Below, piece by piece: positions 27,772-35,578 of a stretch of 64,000 bases of DNA. This stretch comes from Actinomycetospora succinea (GTDB lineage Bacteria; Actinomycetota; Actinomycetes; Mycobacteriales; Pseudonocardiaceae). The notes below the pieces were generated by a model that did no database searches, was not told the origin of the DNA, and saw nothing but the letters and a program-made list of their open reading frames with translations. The position numbers were made by a program, and so were the translations under genes. The stretch is taken from assembly GCF_004363095.1 (NCBI RefSeq), contig NZ_SNYO01000001.1, positions 1,054,001-1,118,000 of the forward strand. The letters are read 5' to 3'. Numbering within the stretch: position 1 is the stretch's first letter; every line of letters begins with the position of its first letter.

Positions 27772-28089
27772 ATGGAACCGGCCCTGCACCGCGCGCTCCC
27801 CGTGCTGCTCGTCCCCCTGGTGCTCCTCGGCGGGCTCGTCGCGTCCCGGGGCGGCGCGGCCGAACGGTTCTGGGGCCTCGGCATCCCGGTCGCGGTGCTG
27901 GTGGTCGGCGCCGTCGTCGTCACGGTCGGCGTCCGGGCGTGGGTGCGCGAGCGCCGCGGTCCCGAGGCGGACGCAACGAACGGGCCGTTCGCTGCTTCTA
28001 CGCGTCCGGAGTCCCCGTTCGCGCCGCCGGATCGGCGGGGTCCCGCAGCGCCAGCGTCAGCACCGCCGCGAGCACCGGGCCGGCGATGA
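27772..28089 (+). CDS. Small two-helix membrane protein with repeat-encoded tail
   Basis: A 105-residue protein with two hydrophobic segments (about residues 8-26 and 34-53) and a basic end of the membrane part, RAWVRERR. The part from about residue 66 (ATNGPFAASTRPES) is encoded by a palindromic repeat, and the Pro/Arg-rich tail then runs 92 bases into the 3' end of the opposite MFS gene, which suggests an extended C-terminus. ATG 27772 is preceded by CAGGCT six bases upstream. No family recognised; coding status rests on the helices and promoter. Confidence 0.5.
   Translation: MEPALHRALPVLLVPLVLLGGLVASRGGAAERFWGLGIPVAVLVVGAVVVTVGVRAWVRERRGPEADATNGPFAASTRPESPFAPPDRRGPAAPASAPPRAPGRR
27973..28019. 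repeat. GCAGCGAAC palindromic repeat, copy 2 (47-bp twin)
   Basis: Arms GCAACGAAC (27973-27981) and GTTCGCTGC (27987-27995), then TTCTACGCG. The TAG stop codon of the convergent MFS gene (27998-28000) lies inside the repeat, and on the other strand the repeat encodes part of the small membrane protein. Confidence 0.75.
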
Positions 28090-29161
28090 GCACCGCCAGC
28101 GCGACCGTGGTGCCCCGGTGGTCGGCGAGTGCGCCGAGGGCGGGGGAGGCGAGCCCGCCGGCGCTGACCGCGAGCCCGAGCGTCACGGATGCCGCGAGGC
28201 CGAGGTGCCGCGGCAGGTAGGCCTGGCCGAGCGTGGTGTGCACGGGGACGGGCACGCCGAGCGCCGCCCCGAGCAGCCCGGTGGCGGCGAGCGCGAGGAC
28301 GGGCGAGGGCGCGACCAGCGTGGCCGCGAGCAGCGGCACGGCGGCGACGTAGGACCAGCGCAGGACCGCCGTCCGCCCCCAGCGCCGGGTCAGCGCGCTG
28401 CTCGCGACGGTGGCCACCGCGCCGGCACCGGTGAAGATCCCCAGCGTCGTCGCGGCCAGCCCCGGGCCGAACCCGAAACGCATCGTGAGGTGCACGGCGA
28501 GGAAGGCGCTCAGGCCGTAGAACGCGATCGAGCGGGTGACGACCACGCCCGTCAGCCACCCGAAGCGCCGCCAGTCCTCGCGTCCCTCGAGCACGGGCGG
28601 CTCGGAGGACGTGGTGACCGGCCCGGGACGCCGGCGGGGGAGCAGCCCCAGCATCGCCGCGACGACCGCGGGCACCGCGAGCAGGGGCGTCGCGGCGAGC
28701 CCCAGCCCGCCGACCACGAGCCCGACCGCCGCGGGCCCGGCCGCGAACCCGGCCAGCCCGCCGACGGTGAACCAGCCCATCCCGCGGTCGCCGGTGCCGG
28801 TCGCGTGCACCGCCCGCGCCGCCTCCGGGTGGTAGGCCGCGATGCCGAGACCGGAGAGCAGGACGGCGCACCAGGTCGCGAGGTAGGAGTCGGTGAGCCC
28901 GACGGCCCCGACGCCGGCGGCCGCGAGGAGCATCCCGAGGATGCGCAGGCGCGGCATCCGCCGGCGGTCGGTGACGAGGCCGAAGAGCGGCTGGGCCAGC
29001 GAGGACAGCACGGTCGCGGCCAGCACGATGCCGCCGGCGCGGGTGAGGTCCCAGCCGCGGACGGCGACGAGCGCGGGCACGAGCGCCGGGACCGCGCCCT
29101 GGTAGAGGTCGTCGACCCCGTGCTCGACGGCGAGCCCGAGGGCCCGGCGGCGACCGCTCAC
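27998..29161 (-). CDS. MFS transporter (fosmidomycin-resistance-like)
   Basis: A 387-residue, 12-helix transporter with an N-terminal EHGVDDLYQGAVPALVPAL motif like the Fsr (fosmidomycin resistance) branch of MFS, GLVTDRRRMPRLRILGM as the loop 2-3 motif and GIAAYHPEAARAVHATG in the fourth helix region. The C-terminal half contains TRSIAFYGLSAFLAVHL. It probably exports a small molecule. GTG 29161 overlaps the stop of the upstream GntR gene by four bases (GTGA), so the two are cotranslated and the regulator is the likely controller. The 3' end lies in a palindromic repeat. Confidence 0.85.
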   Translation of the reverse strand: MSGRRRALGLAVEHGVDDLYQGAVPALVPALVAVRGWDLTRAGGIVLAATVLSSLAQPLFGLVTDRRRMPRLRILGMLLAAAGVGAVGLTDSYLATWCAVLLSGLGIAAYHPEAARAVHATGTGDRGMGWFTVGGLAGFAAGPAAVGLVVGGLGLAATPLLAVPAVVAAMLGLLPRRRPGPVTTSSEPPVLEGREDWRRFGWLTGVVVTRSIAFYGLSAFLAVHLTMRFGFGPGLAATTLGIFTGAGAVATVASSALTRRWGRTAVLRWSYVAAVPLLAATLVAPSPVLALAATGLLGAALGVPVPVHTTLGQAYLPRHLGLAASVTLGLAVSAGGLASPALGALADHRGTTVALAVLIAGPVLAAVLTLALRDPADPAARTGTPDA

Positions 29162-29847
29162 GCCGTCCCGCCCAGCAGCCCGCGGAGCTCGCCCTCGCAG
29201 GCGTCGAGGTAGCCGCGGGTCGCGGCGGCGGCCGCCTCGGGGTCCCGGCGCGCGATCGCGTCCACGAGCGCGTCGTGCTCGGCGGCGGTGTCGACGCCGG
29301 AGCCGGGGTCGGCGCTGGTGTGGGTGAACGAGTCGTGGACGCCGTCGGCGAGGGCGTCGAAGATCCGGCCGAGGACGGGGTTGTGGGTCGCGGTCACGAC
29401 GGCGCGGTGCAGCGCGAGGTCGGCGGCGGCCCACTCGCCGACCGCCCCGCAGGTGCGGGCCGTGCGCCGGTCGGCGATCGCGGCCGCGATGGCGACGAGG
29501 TCGTCGTCGGTGCGGCGCAGCGCGGCGAGGCGGGCGGCCTCGATCTCCGGACCGCGCCGCGCCTCGTAGACGTCGAGCGCCTCGGTGCGCCGCAGCGTCA
29601 ACGTCCACGTCCCGGCGCCCGGGTACTCGGCGACGAACGTCCCGCGGCCCTGGGCCACCTCGAGCAGCCCGCGGTGCGCCAGCGCCTGCACGGCCTCGCG
29701 CACCGTCGACCGGCCGACCTCCAGCTCCGCGGCGAGATCGGTGACCGCCGGCAACCGGTGCCCGGGCGGCCACTCCCCGCTCTCGATCGGCGCGGTGAGC
29801 GCGTCGATCACCTGCTCCACCAGCCCGCCACGGCGTACGGCCCGCAC
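29158..29847 (-). CDS. FadR/FCD-type GntR transcriptional regulator
   Basis: A 229-residue regulator. The N-terminal winged helix (about 5-70) reads GEWPPGHRLPAVTDLAAELEVGRSTVREAVQALAHRGLLEVAQGRGTFV, standard GntR. The C-terminal FCD ligand domain (about 90-220) has the metal-ligand pattern ADLALHRAVVTATHN and SFTHTSADPGSGVDTAAEHDALVDAI with the His residues expected of FCD proteins. It is upstream of, and overlaps, the MFS gene. A perfect 19-bp palindrome just upstream is its probable operator. Effector unknown. Confidence 0.92.
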   Translation of the reverse strand: MRAVRRGGLVEQVIDALTAPIESGEWPPGHRLPAVTDLAAELEVGRSTVREAVQALAHRGLLEVAQGRGTFVAEYPGAGTWTLTLRRTEALDVYEARRGPEIEAARLAALRRTDDDLVAIAAAIADRRTARTCGAVGEWAAADLALHRAVVTATHNPVLGRIFDALADGVHDSFTHTSADPGSGVDTAAEHDALVDAIARRDPEAAAAATRGYLDACEGELRGLLGGTA

Positions 29848-29856
29848 AACACTCCT

Positions 29857-29875
29857 CAGGTCATCAGATGACCTG
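29857..29875. promoter_or_regulatory. GntR (FadR-type) operator
   Basis: A 19-bp perfect palindrome with centre GGTCATC-A-GATGACC lies ten bases upstream of the gntR start, between it and lexA. TGGT/ACCA-like half-sites spaced by three bases are typical of FadR-subfamily operators. It probably autoregulates the gntR-MFS operon. Confidence 0.75.
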
Positions 29876-29928
29876 GACGATAGGTCGGGCGCCCTCCGAC
29901 GGCAAGCCGTGGAGGAGGGCCCCGTCCG

Positions 29929-30711
29929 CTACAGCCGGCGCAGCACCGCGACGACCTTGCCGAGCACCGTGGCCTCGTCGCCCGGGATCGGCTCGAAGTC
30001 GTCGTTGTGGGGCATCAGCCAGATGTGGCCGTCCTTGCGCCGGTACGTCTTCACCGTGGCCTCGCCGTCGATCATCGCCGCGACGATCTCGCCGTTGTCG
30101 GCGACGGGCTGCTGGCGGACGACCACCCAGTCGCCGTCGGTGATGGCGGCGTCGATCATCGAGTCGCCGACGACGCTGAGGAGGAACAGCGACCCCTCGC
30201 CGACGAGCTCGCGGGGCAGGGGGAAGACGTCCTCGACGGCCTGCTCGGCGAGGATCGGGCCACCGGCGGCGATGCGGCCGACGACCGGCACGAAGGTCGG
30301 CGCGGGCCGGTCGGCGCGGATCTCCTCGGTGTGCACGGCGGGCTCGGCGCCGGCGCCCTCGAGCTCCTCGGGGAGGCGGACGTCGAGCGCGCGCGGCCGG
30401 TTGGGGTCGCGGCGCAGGTAGCCCTTCTTCTCGAGGGTGCGCATCTGGTGGGCCACCGAGGACGTGGACGTCAGCCCGACCGCGTCGCCGATCTCGCGCA
30501 CGCTCGGCGGGTAGCCGTTGCGCTCGACGTGGTCGCGGATGACCTCGAGGACCTTGCGCTGGCGCGGCGTGAGGCCGGGCGACGCGTCGGCGTCCGCGGG
30601 CTCGGGGAAGGGGTGGACCCGGGCCGGCACGACCGCGTCGGCCACCTCGGCCACCGCTGGCCGTGCCCCCGACTCCTCGGGGCCGTCCGGGCCTTGGGGC
30701 GTGCGTGCCAT
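29929..30711 (-). CDS. lexA: SOS repressor LexA
   Basis: A 260-residue LexA. A 45-residue N-terminal extension precedes the HTH ([36 protein letters not shown]). The self-cleavage site is Ala149-Gly150 in [10 protein letters not shown], and the catalytic dyad is Ser184 (VGDSMIDAA) and Lys221 ([10 protein letters not shown]). RecA filaments trigger cleavage and derepress SOS genes. It binds TCGAAC-N4-GTTCGA boxes; one lies 106 bases upstream at 30817, so it is autoregulated, and it is divergent from an SOS-type LysM gene as in mycobacteria (lexA/Rv2719c). Confidence 0.97.
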   Translation of the reverse strand: MARTPQGPDGPEESGARPAVAEVADAVVPARVHPFPEPADADASPGLTPRQRKVLEVIRDHVERNGYPPSVREIGDAVGLTSTSSVAHQMRTLEKKGYLRRDPNRPRALDVRLPEELEGAGAEPAVHTEEIRADRPAPTFVPVVGRIAAGGPILAEQAVEDVFPLPRELVGEGSLFLLSVVGDSMIDAAITDGDWVVVRQQPVADNGEIVAAMIDGEATVKTYRRKDGHIWLMPHNDDFEPIPGDEATVLGKVVAVLRRL

Positions 30712-30816
30712 GGCCGTGTCCTTTCCGACGTCGTCCGCGGCGCCCGGCGGGGGTGCCGCGCCCCGCGCAGGTGGCGGGGGGTTCGACGGCGAAAGTAGCG
30801 CCGTGCACCGACGGGA

Positions 30817-30832
30817 TCAAACACGTGTTCGA
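30817..30832. promoter_or_regulatory. LexA box upstream of lexA
   Basis: TCAAACACGTGTTCGA differs from TCGAAC-N4-GTTCGA at a single base and shares the ACGTGT core with the recA box. It lies in the lexA-LysM divergent region and should mediate autorepression. Confidence 0.85.
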
Positions 30833-30879
30833 ACGACACGCCGGGCGATCCGTCGACGTTGTCGGGGGTCGATGCTAGA

Positions 30880-30915
30880 CATCGCACACGCGTTCGATCG
30901 AACGCGTGTGCGATG
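30880..30915. promoter_or_regulatory. 36-bp palindrome made of two back-to-back LexA boxes
   Basis: The whole 36 bp is a perfect palindrome. It resolves into TCGCACACGCGTTCGA (30882-30897) and TCGAACGCGTGTGCGA (30898-30913), each one base from TCGAAC-N4-GTTCGA, abutting without a spacer. It starts 14 bases before the ATG of the LysM gene, so it must cover that gene's promoter or transcription start. Confidence 0.8.
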
Positions 30916-30928
30916 CGAGGAGGTCGAC

Positions 30929-31516
30929 ATGTCCGTGGGGACGACCGGTCCGCTGGGCCGCTGCGACGCCGAGACGGCGGGCCGCGTGCCCGCGCCGCGT
31001 GCCGAGGAGGCGTCGCCCGGAGGTGTGACGCCGACGCCGCTCGCCCGCCCGGCCGCGCGCCCGCAGCCCGCGGGCTCGCGCCCGGCGCGCCCCGAGGACG
31101 CGCGCGGGCCCGTCCGCCCGGCCGGACGGCGCGCGCCGGCGGCGCTCCCTCCGGTGCGCCCGCGGGTCGCCGGGGGAGGGGCGACGGCGCCCCGCGAGCG
31201 GATCGCCGCCGAGGTCACGCCGGTCGTCCTGCGCCGGCGCCGGGTCGCCGCGGTCGCGGTCCTCGGTGTCCTGCTGGGCGCGCTGGTCGGCGTGCTCCTC
31301 GGCCTCGTCGTGCCGTCCGGGGCCCCGGCCGGGCCGGCCCCGACGGGCACCACGGTGGCGGTCGTGGGTGCGGGGGAGTCGCTCACCGACGTCGCCGGCC
31401 GTGTCGCCCCCGGCGCCGACACCGGGGCCGTCGTCACCCGGATCCGCGAGCTCAACGGCCTCGACGGCTCCGCCGTCGCCGCCGGTCGCCCGCTCGTGGT
31501 GCCCGCCGCGGGGTGA
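30929..31516 (+). CDS. SOS-associated LysM membrane protein (ChiZ/DivS-like)
   Basis: A 195-residue protein: about 100 residues of Pro/Arg/Ala-rich cytoplasmic sequence, one transmembrane helix (106-128, VAAVAVLGVLLGALVGVLLG) and an extracytoplasmic LysM-type domain (about 143-192: VVGAGESLTDVAGRV... IRELNGLDGSAVAAGRPLVV). The architecture and the position divergent from lexA match mycobacterial Rv2719c (ChiZ) and corynebacterial DivS, damage-induced proteins that block septation. A perfect AGGAGG ribosome binding site precedes the ATG, and two LexA boxes precede that. Function as a cell-division inhibitor is inferred from context. Confidence 0.85.
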   Translation: MSVGTTGPLGRCDAETAGRVPAPRAEEASPGGVTPTPLARPAARPQPAGSRPARPEDARGPVRPAGRRAPAALPPVRPRVAGGGATAPRERIAAEVTPVVLRRRRVAAVAVLGVLLGALVGVLLGLVVPSGAPAGPAPTGTTVAVVGAGESLTDVAGRVAPGADTGAVVTRIRELNGLDGSAVAAGRPLVVPAAG

Positions 31517-31920
31517 TCCGGACGGCTCGTGCGCGATCGGGACACCCACTCGGGCACCGCACGCCCCGCTGATCGACAGCCCGGCCCGCTGATCCTCGGG
31601 CGACGTCCGCTCGGCGCCCGGGCGACGAGTGGGTGGCTGGGGAGTTGCATCGGACGTCGGCGCGTCGCTACCGTCCCACCCCAACATCTAGTGGTTACAC
31701 TGGTGTAGTTAGTCCACAGCTTGTGCACACTGGTGAAGGTCCTTCCACAGGGTCTTCCACCGGGACAACGGTGGTGCTCCACCGGCGGGGGCGCTCGATC
31801 CACGGGTCGGGCCCGGCGATCCCCAGGTCCGTCCCCAGGACGGCGGGAATCCGGGTCCGCGATCACGGGGGTTGGGGACAACTCCGCCGAGGGGGCCGCG
31901 ACGCGGGAGGGGGAGTCGAC
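31517..31920. promoter_or_regulatory. Long nrdR upstream region with NrdR-box candidates
   Basis: About 400 bases without a gene. Contents: a long-range inverted repeat CACCCACTCG (31543-31552)/CGAGTGGGTG (31626-31635), two CCCGCTGATC direct repeats (31565, 31585), and at 31681-31696 CCAACATCTAGTGGTT, whose complement AACCACTAGATGTTGG resembles NrdR boxes. A weaker candidate, TCCACAGCTTGTGCAC, lies at 31713-31728, 32 bases (three helical turns) away. This probably holds the nrdRJ promoter; I see no cobalamin riboswitch. Confidence 0.5.
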
Positions 31921-32454
31921 ATGCGGTGTCCGTTCTGCCGGCACACCGACTCCCGGGTCGTCGACTCGCGCGAGGCCGACGAGGGGCAGGCGATCCGGCG
32001 ACGCCGGTCGTGCTCGTCGTGCGGCAAGCGCTTCACCACCGTCGAGGAACCGGTGCTCGCCGTGGTCAAGCGCAGCGGGGTCACCGAGCCGTTCAGCCGC
32101 GACAAGGTCGTGCGCGGGGTGGCCCGGGCCTGCCAGGGGCGTCCGGTCGACACCGACGCCCTGGCCCAGCTGGCCCACCGGGTCGAGGAGACGATCCGGG
32201 GCGCGGGCACCGCCGAGGTGCCCAGCCAGGAGGTCGGCATGGCCATCCTGGGGCCGCTGCGCGAGCTCGACGAGGTGGCGTACCTGCGCTTCGCCAGCGT
32301 CTACCGGAACTTCTCCTCCGTGGCCGACTTCGAGGCCGAGATCGCCGACCTGCGCGCCGCCGCGCCGGACGGGGATGTCGGGGGTCGGGACGACACTGCG
32401 GGGGAGCCGGGATCGGACGTGCGGGACGTGCCGGCGGCACGGGCCGGGGACTGA
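31921..32454 (+). CDS. nrdR: Ribonucleotide reductase repressor NrdR
   Basis: A 177-residue NrdR, a repressor that senses (d)ATP and controls ribonucleotide reductase genes. The N-terminal zinc ribbon is [18 protein letters not shown]...CSSCGKRF (Cys3, Cys6 and the CSSC pair). The ATP-cone domain follows (about residues 46-136: [20 protein letters not shown]... [21 protein letters not shown]). A 35-residue acidic tail is unconserved. ATG 31921 matches the family start. NrdJ follows 99 bases later on the same strand. Confidence 0.96.
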   Translation: MRCPFCRHTDSRVVDSREADEGQAIRRRRSCSSCGKRFTTVEEPVLAVVKRSGVTEPFSRDKVVRGVARACQGRPVDTDALAQLAHRVEETIRGAGTAEVPSQEVGMAILGPLRELDEVAYLRFASVYRNFSSVADFEAEIADLRAAAPDGDVGGRDDTAGEPGSDVRDVPAARAGD

Positions 32455-32553
32455 CGGTCGGGGACACACAGTGTCGGTGAGAGACAGCGACGGGTCGGAG
32501 CGTGGGGAAGCGCCGCCGGACCGTCGCGAGCGACGAACAGAGGGATGGCACCG

Positions 32554-35409
32554 ATGACGGAGACCGTCGGCACCACGTCCGAGGAGTCGGGAACCGCCGC
32601 GCCGCGGCGGGGTCTGACCATCGAGCGTGTCCACACCACCGCGGGGGTCCACCCCTACGACGACGTCGTGTGGGAACGCCGTGACGTGGTGATGACGAAC
32701 TGGCGCGACGGCTCGATCAACTTCGAGCAGCGTGGCGTCGAGTTCCCGCAGGCCTGGTCGGTCAACGCCGTCAACATCGTCACCAGCAAGTACTTCCGCG
32801 GCGCCCTGGGCACCGAGGCGCGCGAGTCGAGCCTGCGCCAGCTCATCGACCGCGTGGTGGGCACCTACACCGCGGCGGGCACGCGGCACGGCTACTTCGC
32901 GACCCCCGAGGACGCGGAGGTCTTCTCCCACGAGCTGACCTGGATGCTGCTGCACCAGTACTTCAGCTTCAACTCGCCGGTCTGGTTCAACGTCGGCACC
33001 ACCTCGCCGCAGCAGGTCAGCGCCTGCTTCATCCTCTCGGTCGACGACACGATGGAGTCGATCCTCAACTGGTACCGCGAGGAGGGGCTGATCTTCAAGG
33101 GCGGCTCCGGCGCCGGCCTGAACCTCTCGCGCATCCGCTCGTCGAAGGAGCTGCTGTCCTCGGGCGGCACCGCCTCCGGGCCGGTCTCGTTCATGCGTGG
33201 CGCCGACGCCTCGGCCGGCACCATCAAGTCCGGCGGGGCCACGCGCCGCGCGGCCAAGATGGTCGTCCTCGACGTCGACCACCCCGACGTCGCCGAGTTC
33301 GTCGCCACCAAGCGCGACGAGGAGCGCAAGATCCGCGTGCTGCGCGACGCCGGGTTCGACATGGACCTCGGCGGCTCCGACATCGCCTCGGTGCAGTACC
33401 AGAACGCCAACAACTCGGTCCGGGTCTCCGACGAGTTCATGCGCGCGGTGCAGTCGGGCGGCGAGTTCGGCCTGCGCGCGCGGATGACCAACGAGGTCAT
33501 CGACACCGTCGACGCCAAGTCGCTGTTCCGCAGCATGGCCGAGGCCGCCTGGGAGTGCGCCGACCCGGGCCTGCAGTACGACGACACGATCAACGACTGG
33601 CACACCTCGCCGGAGTCCGGGCGCATCACGGCGTCCAACCCGTGCTCGGAGTACCTGCACCTGGACAACTCCAGCTGCAACCTCGCGTCGCTGAACCTCA
33701 TGAAGTTCCTCGACGACGACAACACCTTCCGCGTCGACGACTTCGTGCGCTCGGTCGAGCTGGTCATCACCGCGATGGACATCTCGATCTGCTTCGCCGA
33801 CTTCCCGACGGAGGCGATCGGCGACACCACGCGCGCCTTCCGCCAGCTCGGCATCGGCTACGCCAACCTCGGCGCGCTGCTCATGGCGACGGGCCGCGCG
33901 TACGACTCCGAGGGCGGCCGCGCGCTGGCGGCGTCGATCACCTCGCTGATGACCGGCACGGCCTACCGCCGCTCCGCCGAGCTCGCCGGCGCGGTGGCCC
34001 CCTACGACGGCTACGCCCGCAACGCCGACGCCCACCGCCGGGTCATGCGCAAGCACGCCGCGGCCAACGACGCCATCCGCACGATGCACCGCGAGGACGC
34101 CCGCGTCCGCGACGCCGCCACCGCGCAGTGGCAGACCGGCCTCGAGGTCGGGGCGAAGAACGGCTGGCGCAACGCCCAGGCCAGCGTGCTCGCCCCCACC
34201 GGCACCATCGGCTTCATGATGGACTGCGACACCACCGGGGTGGAGCCGGACTTCTCGCTGGTCAAGTTCAAGAAGCTGGTCGGCGGCGGCTCGATGCAGA
34301 TCGTCAACCAGACCATCCCGCGCGCGCTCGACCTCCTCGGCTACCAGGCCGAGCAGAGCGAGGCGATCGTCGAGTACATCGCCGAGCACGGCCACGTCAT
34401 CGACGCCCCGGGCCTGCGTCCCGAGCACTACGAGGTGTTCGACTGCGCGATGGGCCAGCGCTCGATCGCACCGATGGGCCACGTGCGGATGATGGCCGCG
34501 GTCCAGCCGTTCATCTCCGGCGCCATCTCCAAGACCGTCAACATGCCCGAGCAGGCCAGCGTCGAGGACGTCGAGGAGATCTACTTCGAGTCCTGGAAGA
34601 TGGGGCTCAAGGCGCTCGCGATCTACCGCGACAACTGCAAGGTCGGGCAGCCGCTGTCCACCGGCAAGAAGAACGCCGCGGAGAAGACCACCGAGGCCGC
34701 GCCCGCGGTCGTCGAGCAGCGCCCGGTCCGCAAGCGCCTGCCGAAGAAGCGCCCGAGCGAGACGGTGTCGTTCGCCGTCGCGGGCGCCGAGGGCTACATG
34801 ACGGCGGGCTCGTACCCCGACGACGGCCTCGGCGAGATCTTCGTCAAGATGTCGAAGCAGGGCTCGACGCTGGCCGGCGTCATGGACGCCTTCTCGATGG
34901 CCATCTCGATCGCGCTGCAGTACGGCGTGCCGCTGGAGACCTACGTCTCCAAGTTCGTCAACATGCGCTTCGAGCCGGCGGGCATGACCGACGACCCCGA
35001 CGTCCGCATGGCCACCAGCGTGGTCGACTACCTGTTCCGCCGCATCGCGCTCGACCACCTGCCCTACGAGAAGCGCGCCCAGCTGGGCATCTTCTCCGCG
35101 GACGAGCGCTCGGCCCAGGTCGCGGCCACCGACTACGGCACCGGGGCGCCCGCCGCCCCGGCGGCGCCGGCCGAGCCCGCCGACGTCGAGTCGCTGCGGA
35201 CCTCGATCGACGTGGCCGTGCCCGAGTCGGGCGAGAACCCGGCGCAGCGCAAGGCCGACGTGTCGGTCGGCAGCTCCACCGAGCTGCTCGAGCTGCAGCA
35301 GGGCAAGGCGGCCGACGCGCCGCTGTGCCTGACCTGCGGCACGAAGATGCGCCCCGCGGGCTCCTGCTACGTCTGCGAGGGCTGCGGCTCCACCAGCGGC
35401 TGCAGCTGA
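32554..35409 (+). CDS. nrdJ: Vitamin B12-dependent class II ribonucleotide reductase NrdJ
   Basis: A 951-residue adenosylcobalamin-dependent enzyme reducing ribonucleotides to deoxyribonucleotides. Visible landmarks are SFNSPVWFNVGTTSPQQVSACFIL, KGGSGAGLNLSRIRSS, NPCSEYLHLDNSSCNLASLNL with the finger-loop cysteine, and a C-terminal CxxC/CxxC redox-zinc motif LCLTCGTKMRPAGSCYVCEGCGSTSGCS at the extreme end. A linker (about 705-735) is Lys/Arg-rich. I favour ATG 32554 because AGAGGG (32539-32544) lies nine bases before it; ATG 32545 directly abuts the same ribosome binding site. NrdR is the probable regulator. Enzyme needs B12; no nrdAB or nrdEF is in the window. Confidence 0.96.
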   Translation: MTETVGTTSEESGTAAPRRGLTIERVHTTAGVHPYDDVVWERRDVVMTNWRDGSINFEQRGVEFPQAWSVNAVNIVTSKYFRGALGTEARESSLRQLIDRVVGTYTAAGTRHGYFATPEDAEVFSHELTWMLLHQYFSFNSPVWFNVGTTSPQQVSACFILSVDDTMESILNWYREEGLIFKGGSGAGLNLSRIRSSKELLSSGGTASGPVSFMRGADASAGTIKSGGATRRAAKMVVLDVDHPDVAEFVATKRDEERKIRVLRDAGFDMDLGGSDIASVQYQNANNSVRVSDEFMRAVQSGGEFGLRARMTNEVIDTVDAKSLFRSMAEAAWECADPGLQYDDTINDWHTSPESGRITASNPCSEYLHLDNSSCNLASLNLMKFLDDDNTFRVDDFVRSVELVITAMDISICFADFPTEAIGDTTRAFRQLGIGYANLGALLMATGRAYDSEGGRALAASITSLMTGTAYRRSAELAGAVAPYDGYARNADAHRRVMRKHAAANDAIRTMHREDARVRDAATAQWQTGLEVGAKNGWRNAQASVLAPTGTIGFMMDCDTTGVEPDFSLVKFKKLVGGGSMQIVNQTIPRALDLLGYQAEQSEAIVEYIAEHGHVIDAPGLRPEHYEVFDCAMGQRSIAPMGHVRMMAAVQPFISGAISKTVNMPEQASVEDVEEIYFESWKMGLKALAIYRDNCKVGQPLSTGKKNAAEKTTEAAPAVVEQRPVRKRLPKKRPSETVSFAVAGAEGYMTAGSYPDDGLGEIFVKMSKQGSTLAGVMDAFSMAISIALQYGVPLETYVSKFVNMRFEPAGMTDDPDVRMATSVVDYLFRRIALDHLPYEKRAQLGIFSADERSAQVAATDYGTGAPAAPAAPAEPADVESLRTSIDVAVPESGENPAQRKADVSVGSSTELLELQQGKAADAPLCLTCGTKMRPAGSCYVCEGCGSTSGCS

Positions 35410-35445
35410 CGCTGCCGCCGCCCGAGACCAGGTCCGCTCCCCAGC

Positions 35446-35492
35446 CCGCCCGGGGTGTCCGGCGTCGTGACGACGTCGGGCACCCCGGGCGG
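35446..35492 (+). terminator. Hairpin terminator after nrdJ
   Basis: Arms around GCCCGGGGTGTCCGGCGTCGT (35448-35468) and its complement (35470-35490) pair over 21 positions with two mismatches and a single-base gap in the middle, extended by CC/GG. No T-run. It ends nrdRJ transcription upstream of the BTAD regulator gene. Confidence 0.75.
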
Positions 35493-35578
35493 TGAGGACG
35501 GACGCTGGCTGCCGGGTCGTGGCCGGGAGCGGGTCAGCCCGGCCTGATCACCCCGCGCGATCTCCGTACGCTGATCGC

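Noticed and set aside
31710-31760. Cluster of DnaA-box-like words (TTGTGCACA, TCCACAG, TTCCACAGG)
   Set aside because: Only loosely matching and too few; the region fits a promoter with NrdR boxes, not a replication origin.
31517-31920. A cobalamin riboswitch before the B12-dependent reductase
   Set aside because: I looked for the B12-box and the long multi-helix fold and did not find them; NrdR control seems sufficient.
30817-35058. A 1413-codon open frame on the minus strand opposite nrdR and nrdJ
   Set aside because: It is a shadow of the high-GC third positions of nrdJ. Its sequence is Val/Asp/Arg/His-rich without any domain, and it runs through the lexA/LysM promoter region.
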